DNA of 12,126 bases, from NCBI GenBank assembly GCA_012511425.1, contig JAAZGC010000056.1:1-12126 (forward strand), in the 5' to 3' direction. Below the pieces are notes generated by a model, which saw nothing but the letters and a program-made list of their open reading frames with translations, made no database searches and was not told the DNA's origin. Positions 1 through 6,749 of this stretch are shown in pieces. The stretch comes from Clostridiales bacterium (GTDB lineage Bacteria > Bacillota > Clostridia > Oscillospirales > CAG-272). Positions within the stretch are counted from its first letter, which is position 1; each line of letters begins with the position of its first letter. Position numbers and translations under genes: made by a program.

Positions 1-25
1 ATATATCAAAGATTGTAGTATGGGA

Positions 26-59
26 ATGAAGAGCAGGGTGACTTGCTCTTTATATTTTT
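26..59 (+). terminator. Leader hairpin with T-tract before rimP (possible attenuator)
   Basis: Positions 26-37 pair with 42-53 to give a 12-step stem, including two G-U pairs, closed by the four-base loop GTGA, which is a GNRA tetraloop. Five T residues follow at 55-59. This is the form of an intrinsic terminator, and it lies only 34 nt before the rimP start, so it would act either as the end of an upstream gene outside the window or as an attenuator of the rimP-nusA-infB operon. A second, shorter inverted repeat (GGCGG at 62-66, CCGCC at 72-76) lies between it and the rimP ribosome binding site. Autogenous control of nusA operons is known in other bacteria; its action here is inference. Confidence 0.6.
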
Positions 60-93
60 AAGGCGGATTTGCCGCCGGTGAGAAACATATAAA

Positions 94-660
94 ATGCAGG
101 AAAATATAAATAACGGGGCGGGAAGCCCGATAAACGAAAAACCCGATTATTCGGAAGGGACCGGGAAAAGAAGACTTTCCTCCGCCGAAATAGCCGATGT
201 TGCCCGCGAAATAGGAGAACCGGCGGCGGAATCACTCGGGCTTTACCTCTGGGACTGCGAATATTCAAAAGAAGGGCGCGAATGGGTTCTGTCTTACAGG
301 ATCGATTCCGAAGAGGGAGTAACTCTTGATGACTGCGAAGCGTTTTATAACGCGGTAGCGCCGCTGCTTGACCGGGCTGATCCGATTGACGGCTCATACG
401 AACTTTCGGTTACAAGTCCGGGGATCGAGAGGAATATAAGGACTCCCGAGCATTACGAAGCCTGCGTTGGGGTAAAGATTCAGGTAAAGCTTTACGCCGC
501 CGTCGGCGGCAGAAAGATAATCGTCGGTCTGCTCACAAGCTATGACGAAGAGCGTAAGACCATTGTTTTAAACGACGGTTCATCCGACATCGAGCTGCCG
601 CTCGATAAAATATCCCGGGCGAATGTGTATTATGATTTTGAGGAAGATTTAAAAAAATGA
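94..660 (+). CDS. rimP: Ribosome maturation factor RimP
   Basis: RimP is a cytoplasmic factor needed for late maturation of the 30S ribosomal subunit. The 188-residue product carries the family hallmark SVTSPGIER at residues 105-113, and the preceding GVTLDDCE segment at 75-82 matches the usual RimP alpha/beta domain; the remainder (about 120-185) fits the C-terminal SH3-like domain. The family is usually near 150-160 residues; the excess is a polar N-terminal extension of about 27 residues. The ATG at 94 is preceded by GGTGAG (77-82) at 11 nt, and there is no later in-frame ATG before the conserved domain. The gene overlaps nusA by 4 nt (ATGA), so the two are probably translationally coupled, as in most bacteria. 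Confidence 0.95.
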   Translation: MQENINNGAGSPINEKPDYSEGTGKRRLSSAEIADVAREIGEPAAESLGLYLWDCEYSKEGREWVLSYRIDSEEGVTLDDCEAFYNAVAPLLDRADPIDGSYELSVTSPGIERNIRTPEHYEACVGVKIQVKLYAAVGGRKIIVGLLTSYDEERKTIVLNDGSSDIELPLDKISRANVYYDFEEDLKK

Positions 661-1829
661 GAGGCAAAAAAACCACCCGCCGCGCAAAGCAGCAGGACAA
701 CGAACTGCTCGGAGGACAGGAGCTGTTCATGGCTCTTGAGCTGCTCGAAAGAGAAAAGAAGATCCCGCAGGACTATATGATCGAAAAGCTGGACGCCGCG
801 CTTGCGGGAGCATACAAGCGGGAATGCAGCGGAAACGACAACGTCCGAATCGTATTCGACCGGGAAAACAAAGAAGTCCGCATGTTCCAGATAAAAACGG
901 TCGTCGAAAGCGTAGAGGATCCGATAACCGAAGTCTCGATATATGAAGCCAATAACCTTGGCAGCTACCGCGTCGGCGATACCTGCGAGTTCGAGATAAG
1001 ACCGAAGAACTTCCGCCGCCTCAGCGCACAGACCGCAAAGCAGATGATCATTCAGGCCATCCGCGAAGCCGAGCGCTCCAGCATGATCCGCGAATACGAA
1101 AACAAGCGCGACGAGATAATAACGGTAAGGATCAAAGACGTCGAGATCGATCCGCTGACCGGTCTTCCCGGAGATGTCATAGTCGAAACGCTTTCCGACG
1201 CCGATGACGACGATCAGCCGAAGACCCGCGCGGATGAGATGAACAAAACCGCCCGTCTTTCAAAGGAAGAACAAATTCAGGGCGAGATATACATTCCCGG
1301 CGAGCTGCTGAAGGTTTATGTAACAAGAGTAAGCTCCGACCCCAACGGTCAGATAGTCACAATTTCGCGTACCGCGCCCGGACTTGTCAAGCGTCTGTTT
1401 GAGCTTGAAGTTCCGGAGATGCAGACCGGTGTCGTGGTGATAAAGAATATCGCCCGCGAAGCCGGCAGCCGCACAAAGATGTCGGTTCAGTCAAGAGACG
1501 AAAATGTCGACGCGATAGGCGCCTGCATCGGCCAGTACAGCTCAAGGATAAATGCGGTATCTGCCGAACTCAGCGGCGAAAAGATAGATATTATCGCATA
1601 CAGCGACGATCCCGCCGAATATATCAAAGCGGCGCTTGCCCCGGCAAGGATCGACTCGGTAATCATGCTTGAAGACACCCACGGCTGCCGCGCCTATGTC
1701 GCCGAAGATCAGCTCAGCCTTGCGATAGGCAAGGAAGGGCAGAATGCGCGTCTTGCGGCAAGACTGACGACCTATAAGATCGACATCAAGATAACCGGCT
1801 CGGATATGCCGGCGTCAAAATCGAGATAA
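657..1829 (+). CDS. nusA: Transcription termination/antitermination factor NusA
   Basis: NusA binds RNA polymerase and modulates pausing, termination and antitermination. The 390-residue product shows the N-terminal RNAP-binding domain (about 22-148, beginning with the MALELLEREKK-like helix), a divergent S1 domain (about 150-238), and KH1 and KH2 domains (about 245-382). KH2 keeps the motif IGKEGQNARLA at 357-367, and the linker RTAPGLVKRLFELEVPE at 239-254 is typical. Two parts look unusual: KH1 has GQYS at 292-295 where GPKG/GxRG is expected, and the S1 segment carries an acidic DADDDD run at 181-186. The start at 657 has GAGGAAG (640-646) upstream at 10 nt and overlaps the rimP stop. An alternative ATG at 729, with GGAGG at 711-715, would give a more typical N-terminus lacking the basic RGKKTTRRAK stretch. 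Confidence 0.95.
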   Translation: MRGKKTTRRAKQQDNELLGGQELFMALELLEREKKIPQDYMIEKLDAALAGAYKRECSGNDNVRIVFDRENKEVRMFQIKTVVESVEDPITEVSIYEANNLGSYRVGDTCEFEIRPKNFRRLSAQTAKQMIIQAIREAERSSMIREYENKRDEIITVRIKDVEIDPLTGLPGDVIVETLSDADDDDQPKTRADEMNKTARLSKEEQIQGEIYIPGELLKVYVTRVSSDPNGQIVTISRTAPGLVKRLFELEVPEMQTGVVVIKNIAREAGSRTKMSVQSRDENVDAIGACIGQYSSRINAVSAELSGEKIDIIAYSDDPAEYIKAALAPARIDSVIMLEDTHGCRAYVAEDQLSLAIGKEGQNARLAARLTTYKIDIKITGSDMPASKSR

Positions 1830-1859
1830 ATAACCAAAAAGCATTTTTTTCCGGAGGAT

Positions 1860-2225
1860 ATGGTTTTGGAGGATCCGAAACGTTCCAAAGCAACTAAAAC
1901 AGAAAAATCAGCTGCTGCACCGGCGAAGCAATCCGCCGCGCAGGGCAATAAAAAAATGCCGCTGCGCCGCTGCGTCGGCTGCGGTGAATCCAAGCCGAAA
2001 AAAGAACTTATCCGCGTGGTGCGGACTCCCGAGGCCGACATAATTCTCGACCCGACCGGAAAAAAATCGGGACGCGGAGCATATGTCTGCCGAGACAAAG
2101 CCTGCCTTCGCAAAGCTATGAAATCAAAGCGCCTCGAGCGCAGTCTTGAAACCGAGATTCCTGCGGATGTCTGCGAATCTCTTGAAAGGGAGCTTGAAAC
2201 AGCCGATGAAAACACAGAAAAATGA
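1860..2225 (+). CDS. rnpM: RNase P modulator RnpM (YlxR family)
   Basis: YlxR-family proteins bind RNA; the Bacillus subtilis member has been described as RnpM, which binds the RNase P RNA and inhibits the enzyme. The conserved domain begins at MPLRRCVGCGESKPKKEL (residues 33-50), continues with the RVVRTPE strand and the DPTGKKSGRGAYVC loop (64-77), with cysteines at 38, 41, 77 and 82. About 32 residues of Lys/Ala-rich sequence precede it, which most family members (about 90 residues) lack. The start is uncertain: GGAGG at 1853-1857 is only 2 nt from the ATG at 1860 but 8 nt from an in-frame TTG at 1866, so TTG may be the true start. It sits 30 nt after nusA and overlaps ylxQ by 20 nt, the standard order in Firmicutes. 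Confidence 0.9.
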   Translation: MVLEDPKRSKATKTEKSAAAPAKQSAAQGNKKMPLRRCVGCGESKPKKELIRVVRTPEADIILDPTGKKSGRGAYVCRDKACLRKAMKSKRLERSLETEIPADVCESLERELETADENTEK

Positions 2226-2847
2226 AAGCTTCCCGGGCGGAGACATAAAAGCGGCGCTCAGCATTGCCGGTCTTTCAAAGAAAGCCGGCAGACTGGCTGT
2301 AGGCACCGATAAAGTCTGCGACGATATAAGAGGCGCAGGGACGGTAAGGCTTGTCGCCGCAGCGGAAGACATTTCCGCGAATACCGACAAACGGATAAGC
2401 GACTGCTGCAAATGGCACGGAGTCCAGCTTGAAAAATGCCCCTTTACTTCGGAACAGCTGGGGGCAGCGTTGGGCAGGGAAAGCGGCATCGCCTGCGCCG
2501 GTTTTACCGACGAAGGCTTTTCAAAGGCTTTTCTCGCGCGGCTGGGACGTCCGAGAGTCAAGCCGGAGAACCTGAGCGAAAAAGAAGAAGCTGAATTTGA
2601 CAATCCGGAACCCCAACCGAAATCCGAACCTGTCAAAACAAAGGCGGCGGGCGATAAGAACGCCGAAAAAACAGCAAGACCGCAAAACAAACAGCGCCGT
2701 TTCGGCGAAGCGCGAGGCTTAAGACCGATAGGCGAAGTTAAATATAAAAAGTATACGACAAAGGCGATTAAGCCAGAGGCAAAAAAGCCGGGAGCGAGGC
2801 TGCAAAAAAAGACGGAAACGAAAAATAAAGACAAAAGCGGCTTATAA
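2206..2847 (+). CDS. ylxQ: L7Ae-family RNA-binding protein YlxQ with long charged tail
   Basis: The N-terminal half (about residues 14-110) is an L7Ae/L30e/S12e/Gadd45-type domain: LSIAGLSKKAGRLAVGTDKV at 18-37 and LVAAAEDISANT at 49-60 match the YlxQ family, which binds kink-turn RNA in Bacillus. After about residue 112 there is a tail of about 100 residues rich in Lys, Pro, Ala, Glu and Arg with no hydrophobic core, probably disordered; ordinary YlxQ proteins are about 100 residues in total. The ATG at 2206 is chosen because it is just before the domain and is preceded by AAGGGAGC; an upstream TTG at 2146 would add 20 residues overlapping rnpM. It lies between rnpM and infB, as in other Firmicutes, which supports a role at the ribosome or RNase P. 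Confidence 0.85.
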   Translation: MKTQKNESFPGGDIKAALSIAGLSKKAGRLAVGTDKVCDDIRGAGTVRLVAAAEDISANTDKRISDCCKWHGVQLEKCPFTSEQLGAALGRESGIACAGFTDEGFSKAFLARLGRPRVKPENLSEKEEAEFDNPEPQPKSEPVKTKAAGDKNAEKTARPQNKQRRFGEARGLRPIGEVKYKKYTTKAIKPEAKKPGARLQKKTETKNKDKSGL

Positions 2848-2952
2848 AATCGTGACGATCGAAAGGTCGTCAATCCGAACAGATAATATTTTGTTGACTC
2901 CGAAGACCGAATTCAAGCGGTCGACCGGTACCTGCAGGAGGTGCAGTTTTAA
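2848..2952 (+). promoter_or_regulatory. infB 5' leader with nested hairpins around the ribosome binding site
   Basis: This gap is long for the operon and rich in inverted repeats. Positions 2853-2860 and 2865-2872 form an 8-step stem with a GAAA tetraloop and no T-tract. GACCG at 2905-2909 can pair with CGGTC at 2918-2922, which also belongs to the palindrome CGGTCGACCG (2918-2927). CTGCA at 2932-2936 pairs with TGCAG at 2942-2946, leaving GGAGG, the Shine-Dalgarno core for infB, as the loop. An alternative stem, 2928-2933 with 2939-2944, would instead bury part of it. The ribosome binding site AGGAGGTG (2936-2943) is 9 nt before the TTG start. Regulation of infB translation by these structures is inference. 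Confidence 0.5.
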
Positions 2953-5900
2953 TTGACAAATCAAAAATACCGAATAAGCGATCTGGCGAAGGACCTTGAT
3001 GTTAAAGTAAAGGATATAACCGATATCCTTGCTTCAAGCGGCGGCGGAGCAAAAAATCGCCTTGCTGCGCTTACCCCCGATGAATTCAATCTGGTTATGA
3101 ATACAATAACGTCAAATAATCAGACAACCCAGTTCGATAAATACATCTCGGGCGAAGCGGTGATAAAAACCGAACCCAAACCGGCTCCGGCACCGAAGAG
3201 CCCGGCTTCCACGAGCCAGGCTCCGACGAGTCAGGCTCCGACGGACCAGGCTAAGCAGAACCGATCTAAACCTGCGGAGACTGTTCCGTCGAAAGATGTG
3301 AAAACAGAAGCTGCCCCTGCAAGACAATCCGCACCCGCGGCTTCGTCTCAGGGCAGACCGGCTCAGGAAAGACCGCAGTCAGGCTCGCAGTCAAGACCGG
3401 CAGCTCAGGACAGAGGTTATCGTCAGCAGGACTCCCGTCCCGGCGACCGCAGACAGGGCGATCAAAGAAACCGTCAGCAGCAGCCTCAGTCATCAAGAGT
3501 AAATATAAGCGTACAGCCGCCTGAACCGAAGTCCACTTCGCAGGTCGGTCACGGCAGTCAGCGCCAGAACCTCATCACCGCCGAAGCGGAAGCCAAAAAA
3601 GCCGCTCAGGCCGCAAGAGAGGAAAGAAAGCGCCAGCAGGATCAAAGAACTTCTCAGCCGGGCGGCGCTCAGAGCCGAGCACAGAAGCAGGGATGGATCA
3701 ACGGTCCGCAGCGCGGCAAACCCGCCGAGACCGCTCAGCAGTCACAGCCTGACCGCCGGCAGGGACAGAAACCTGCAGCTGGAACTCAGCCCGACCGTCA
3801 GCAGAAGACTGCGCCTGCAAAAGCACAGCCGGCAGCGAATCAGCAGAAGCCTGCCTCGCCTAAGCCCCCGGCAACGCGCCAGAGCGACCGCACGGCAGAC
3901 CGCGCAGCTCGTTTCGAGAACAAACCGAATTTCAATGCACCCCAGAAACCGGCAAAAACCGTCAAAAAGGGCGAGCGCGACAGAACAAAGAGCGGAGTAA
4001 TAATCCCGACGCCGACCGCGGGAACCGAATCAAGCACGGTCATCGTCACATCACAGACCGACAGCTCCTCCCGCATAAAGGGAGCCAAGGTTGTCGACAC
4101 CCGCACTACGAATGTCGACCTTTCCAAATACGACGAGCGGCTTGAAAAGCTGGTGCCGGAAGCGCAGAAGAAAGAAAGCGCCGACAAGCAGAAGCTCAGG
4201 CGTCAGACCAGAACCGACAGGGAAAGCAATCGCAGCGCCTCCGACCGCAAACGGATGAAGACTCATCAGCCGGCAAAGAAGCCTCAGCTTGAGATCGAAC
4301 TTCCGGATGAAATCGTTGTAAACGAGCTTGCAATGCGGCTGCACGTCACCGTTGCAGAGGTCATAAAGAAGCTTATGACGCTCGGAATTATGGCAAACGT
4401 CAACCAGGCGGTCGATTTTGATACCGCCGGTCTCGTAGCCATTGAATTCGGCGCCAAGGTCACGAAGGAAGTCATCGTAACGATCGAAGACAAGCTCCTT
4501 GACACCGCCGAAGACGATCCCGCCGATCTTGTCGAGCGTCCGCCGGTAGTCGTAGTCATGGGTCACGTCGACCACGGCAAAACCTCGCTGCTCGACGCTA
4601 TCCGCAATACCAACGTAACAGCCGGAGAAGCCGGCGGCATTACCCAGAACATCGGCGCATACCGGGTTAATGTTAAAGGCAAGGACATCACCTTCCTTGA
4701 CACCCCGGGACATGAAGCCTTCACCGCCATGCGCGCCCGCGGCGCAAAGGCTACAGATATCGCGGTTCTCGTTGTCGCCGCAGATGACGGCATAATGCCG
4801 CAGACGGTCGAGGCGATAAATCATGCCAAAGCCGCCGAAGTCGACATCATCGTCGCCATCAACAAGATGGATAAGCGCGGCGCCAACCCGCAGACGATAA
4901 TGGAAAGCCTCACAAAATACGATCTCGTTCCCGAAGAGTGGGGCGGCGACGTCATGTGCGTCCCGGTTTCGGCTCTTACCGGAATGAATATCGATAAGCT
5001 GCTCGAGAATATCCTGCTTGTTGCCGAAGTAAGGGAATACAAAGCCAATCCCAACCGCAAGGCCAAAGGTGTCGTAATCGAAGCGCGGCTTGACAAGGGT
5101 ATGGGTACGGTGGCAACCGTGCTTGTGCAGAACGGAACGCTCAACCCCGGAGACGTGGTCATCGCCGGAACATCGGTAGGCCACATCCGAGTAATGCGCG
5201 ACGAAAAAGGCAACAACGTAAAATCTGCCGGGCCTTCGGTTCCGGTCGAAATCGTCGGCCTCGACGAAGTGCCGGTTTCCGGCGATGAATTCGCCGTGGT
5301 AGACGACGAAAAGATGGCAAGACAGCTCACCGAGCAGCGCCGCGAAGAATCGAGACAGGAAGCCTTCAAGGCAGCTCCGAGAGCGTCGCTTGACACTCTC
5401 TTCGACGAGGCTCAGGGCGGAAAGAAGACACTTAATATCGTCATCAAAGGCGATGTCGTCGGTTCGGTCGAAGCCGTCCGCAGCTCGCTTGAAAAGCTGT
5501 CGAACGACGAAGTCGAGCTTAAAGTCATTCATACCGCTGTCGGCGGCATCTCCGAAAACGATGTCATGCTGGCTTCGGTTTCCGATGCGATCATCGTCGG
5601 ATTCAACGTCCGTCCCGACCGCCATGCGACCGAACTCGCCGACAGACAGAGCGTCGAAATCCGCACCTATCAGATCATCTATGAGATGATAGACGAAGTC
5701 GAAAAGGCTATGAAGGGCATGCTCGCGCCGACCTTTAAAGAAGTTGTGCTCGGCCGCGCCGAAGTCCGCCAGACAATCCATGTCTCCAGCGTCGGCACCA
5801 TCGCCGGCTCGTATGTACAGGACGGAAAGATCACACGCACCGGGCACGTCCGCGTACTGCGCGACAGCGTCGTTATCTTCGACGACAAGATCGCCTCTCT

Positions 5901-6057
5901 CCGCCGCTTTAAGGACGACGTCCGCGAAGTTCAGCAGGGTTACGAATGCGGTATCAGCCTCGAAAAGTTCAACGACATCAAACTCGGCGATATCCTCGAA
6001 TGCTACGAGATGAGACAGGTAGTCGACGACGCCGCATCAAAGGATTCGAAGAGATAA
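2953..6057 (+). CDS. infB: Translation initiation factor IF-2
   Basis: IF2 is the GTPase that places initiator fMet-tRNA on the 30S subunit and promotes 50S joining. The 1034-residue product begins with an IF2_N domain (about 3-55), followed by a long low-complexity Gln/Pro/Arg/Ala/Lys linker (about 70-440), a second IF2_N domain (about 450-503) and the GTPase: G1 GHVDHGKT 537-544, G2 GGITQNIG from 561, G3 DTPGHEA 583-589, G4 NKMD 637-640, G5 SAL 673-675. The C-terminal beta-barrel, IF2 domain and fMet-tRNA-binding domain continue to the end, all apparently intact. The start is TTG at 2953, with AGGAGGTG 9 nt upstream; no nearby ATG fits. It is the last gene of the nusA operon here, followed 28 nt later by a strong terminator. 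Confidence 0.97.
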   Translation: MTNQKYRISDLAKDLDVKVKDITDILASSGGGAKNRLAALTPDEFNLVMNTITSNNQTTQFDKYISGEAVIKTEPKPAPAPKSPASTSQAPTSQAPTDQAKQNRSKPAETVPSKDVKTEAAPARQSAPAASSQGRPAQERPQSGSQSRPAAQDRGYRQQDSRPGDRRQGDQRNRQQQPQSSRVNISVQPPEPKSTSQVGHGSQRQNLITAEAEAKKAAQAAREERKRQQDQRTSQPGGAQSRAQKQGWINGPQRGKPAETAQQSQPDRRQGQKPAAGTQPDRQQKTAPAKAQPAANQQKPASPKPPATRQSDRTADRAARFENKPNFNAPQKPAKTVKKGERDRTKSGVIIPTPTAGTESSTVIVTSQTDSSSRIKGAKVVDTRTTNVDLSKYDERLEKLVPEAQKKESADKQKLRRQTRTDRESNRSASDRKRMKTHQPAKKPQLEIELPDEIVVNELAMRLHVTVAEVIKKLMTLGIMANVNQAVDFDTAGLVAIEFGAKVTKEVIVTIEDKLLDTAEDDPADLVERPPVVVVMGHVDHGKTSLLDAIRNTNVTAGEAGGITQNIGAYRVNVKGKDITFLDTPGHEAFTAMRARGAKATDIAVLVVAADDGIMPQTVEAINHAKAAEVDIIVAINKMDKRGANPQTIMESLTKYDLVPEEWGGDVMCVPVSALTGMNIDKLLENILLVAEVREYKANPNRKAKGVVIEARLDKGMGTVATVLVQNGTLNPGDVVIAGTSVGHIRVMRDEKGNNVKSAGPSVPVEIVGLDEVPVSGDEFAVVDDEKMARQLTEQRREESRQEAFKAAPRASLDTLFDEAQGGKKTLNIVIKGDVVGSVEAVRSSLEKLSNDEVELKVIHTAVGGISENDVMLASVSDAIIVGFNVRPDRHATELADRQSVEIRTYQIIYEMIDEVEKAMKGMLAPTFKEVVLGRAEVRQTIHVSSVGTIAGSYVQDGKITRTGHVRVLRDSVVIFDDKIASLRRFKDDVREVQQGYECGISLEKFNDIKLGDILECYEMRQVVDDAASKDSKR
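3211..3252 (+). repeat. 15-nt tandem repeat in the infB linker
   Basis: Two full units of 15 nt (3211-3225 and 3226-3240), differing at one base, and a partial third unit (3241-3252) encode TSQAP, TSQAP, TDQA. It sits in the disordered linker after the first IF2_N domain, where length is usually free to change. It is probably a replication-slippage product without separate function. Confidence 0.75.
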
Positions 6058-6085
6058 AATATCCGATTGACTGAATAAACAACAA

Positions 6086-6136
6086 CTCTCCTTTTGCCGG
6101 ACAAAAAGCAAGTCCGACAAAAGGAGAGCATTTTTT
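6086..6136 (+). terminator. Intrinsic terminator after infB
   Basis: CTCTCCTTTTG at 6086-6096 pairs perfectly with CAAAAGGAGAG at 6118-6128 (11 pairs), and CGGAC at 6098-6102 with GTCCG at 6112-6116 (5 pairs), separated by one C-A mismatch. The loop is 6103-6111, and six T residues follow at 6131-6136. It lies between the convergent infB and HD-domain genes. Outer complementarity (AAACAACA at 6078-6085 with TGTTGTTT at 6141-6148) lengthens the stem, so it may also stop transcription from the minus strand, though the minus-side T-tract is weaker. Confidence 0.93.
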
Positions 6137-6159
6137 ATTCTGTTGTTTAAATCCCCGAA

Positions 6160-6729
6160 TCAAATCAGCGCCCCGAACAGCACATCCATGATATTGTCAT
6201 ACTTCGGCTTAAATATCTTTTTCGTCCGTTCGCTCATGTCGTTCCAGTCGTCTTCGAAATACCTGACCCACTCATCGACCGATCCGGTTTTGATTTTCCC
6301 CCTCTTAAAAGCTTCGGTGAAGCACATGGGGATATTATAATAATGTGAAATGATATCCGCGTCGCCGACGCATAATTCCTCGATATTTTCGGCGTTTTTG
6401 CTGCTTCTGTGATTAAATACACAGCCCATGACATGCGATTTTCTGTCATCGGGGTAGCCGTATTCGGAAAGAATACCGTATGTGATTGCAGCGCCGTTTT
6501 TGTGATGCTCATTTCTCTTGCCGAAATCCGAAACCAACGCAATATCATGCAAAAGAGCGCCGAGTTCGACTATTTCCTTATCGGCGCCGTATAAATCGGC
6601 CAATATCAGCGCTTCCTTCACGACAATCCTGATATGCTGCTCCCAGAAGTCAAAATGATCCTCGGATTTCTCGATGTGTTTCCGGTTGGCGGCCATCAGC
6701 CTGCCTTTGGCAAATTCGGTAACGGTCAT
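6160..6729 (-). CDS. HD-domain metal-dependent phosphohydrolase, function unknown
   Basis: The 189-residue protein has the HD-superfamily metal-binding pattern: H32 (in the FWEQHIRIV helix), H61-D62 (GALLHDIAL), further histidines at 75-76 (EHHKNGA) and 107 (FNHR), and D123 in GDADII. Such proteins hydrolyse phosphate esters of nucleotides or related compounds, but the substrate cannot be read from this sequence. There is no RelA/SpoT, GAF or membrane segment, so it is probably a single-domain soluble enzyme. GAGGA lies about 9 nt before the ATG. It is the last gene of the minus-strand run, 20 nt downstream of ispE, and ends just before the terminator shared with infB. Confidence 0.85.
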   Translation of the reverse strand: MTVTEFAKGRLMAANRKHIEKSEDHFDFWEQHIRIVVKEALILADLYGADKEIVELGALLHDIALVSDFGKRNEHHKNGAAITYGILSEYGYPDDRKSHVMGCVFNHRSSKNAENIEELCVGDADIISHYYNIPMCFTEAFKRGKIKTGSVDEWVRYFEDDWNDMSERTKKIFKPKYDNIMDVLFGALI

Positions 6730-6749
6730 TTTATGTTTTCCTCGGCTGT

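Noticed and set aside
1832..1850. A-run and T-run between nusA and rnpM as a terminator
   Set aside because: The possible stem is only weak A-T pairs with a 3-base loop, and it sits before the ribosome binding site of the next operon gene.
1772..2215. 147-codon minus-strand frame over rnpM
   Set aside because: Antisense shadow; rnpM has clear family motifs on the plus strand.
2124..2873. 249-codon minus-strand open frame over ylxQ
   Set aside because: Antisense shadow of ylxQ and its Lys-rich tail; low-complexity Ser/Phe/Leu product.
2894..2899. TTGACT as a -35 for an infB promoter
   Set aside because: No -10 is seen 16-18 nt downstream (GCGGTC is there).
2953..2958. TTGACA at the infB start as a promoter
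   Set aside because: It is the TTG start codon plus the Thr codon, with a strong ribosome binding site upstream and no -10 at a suitable spacing.
4051..5847. 598-codon open frame on the minus strand antisense to infB
   Set aside because: It lies inside a clear IF2 gene whose GC-biased third positions keep the opposite frame open; the product shows no recognisable domain and no ribosome binding site.
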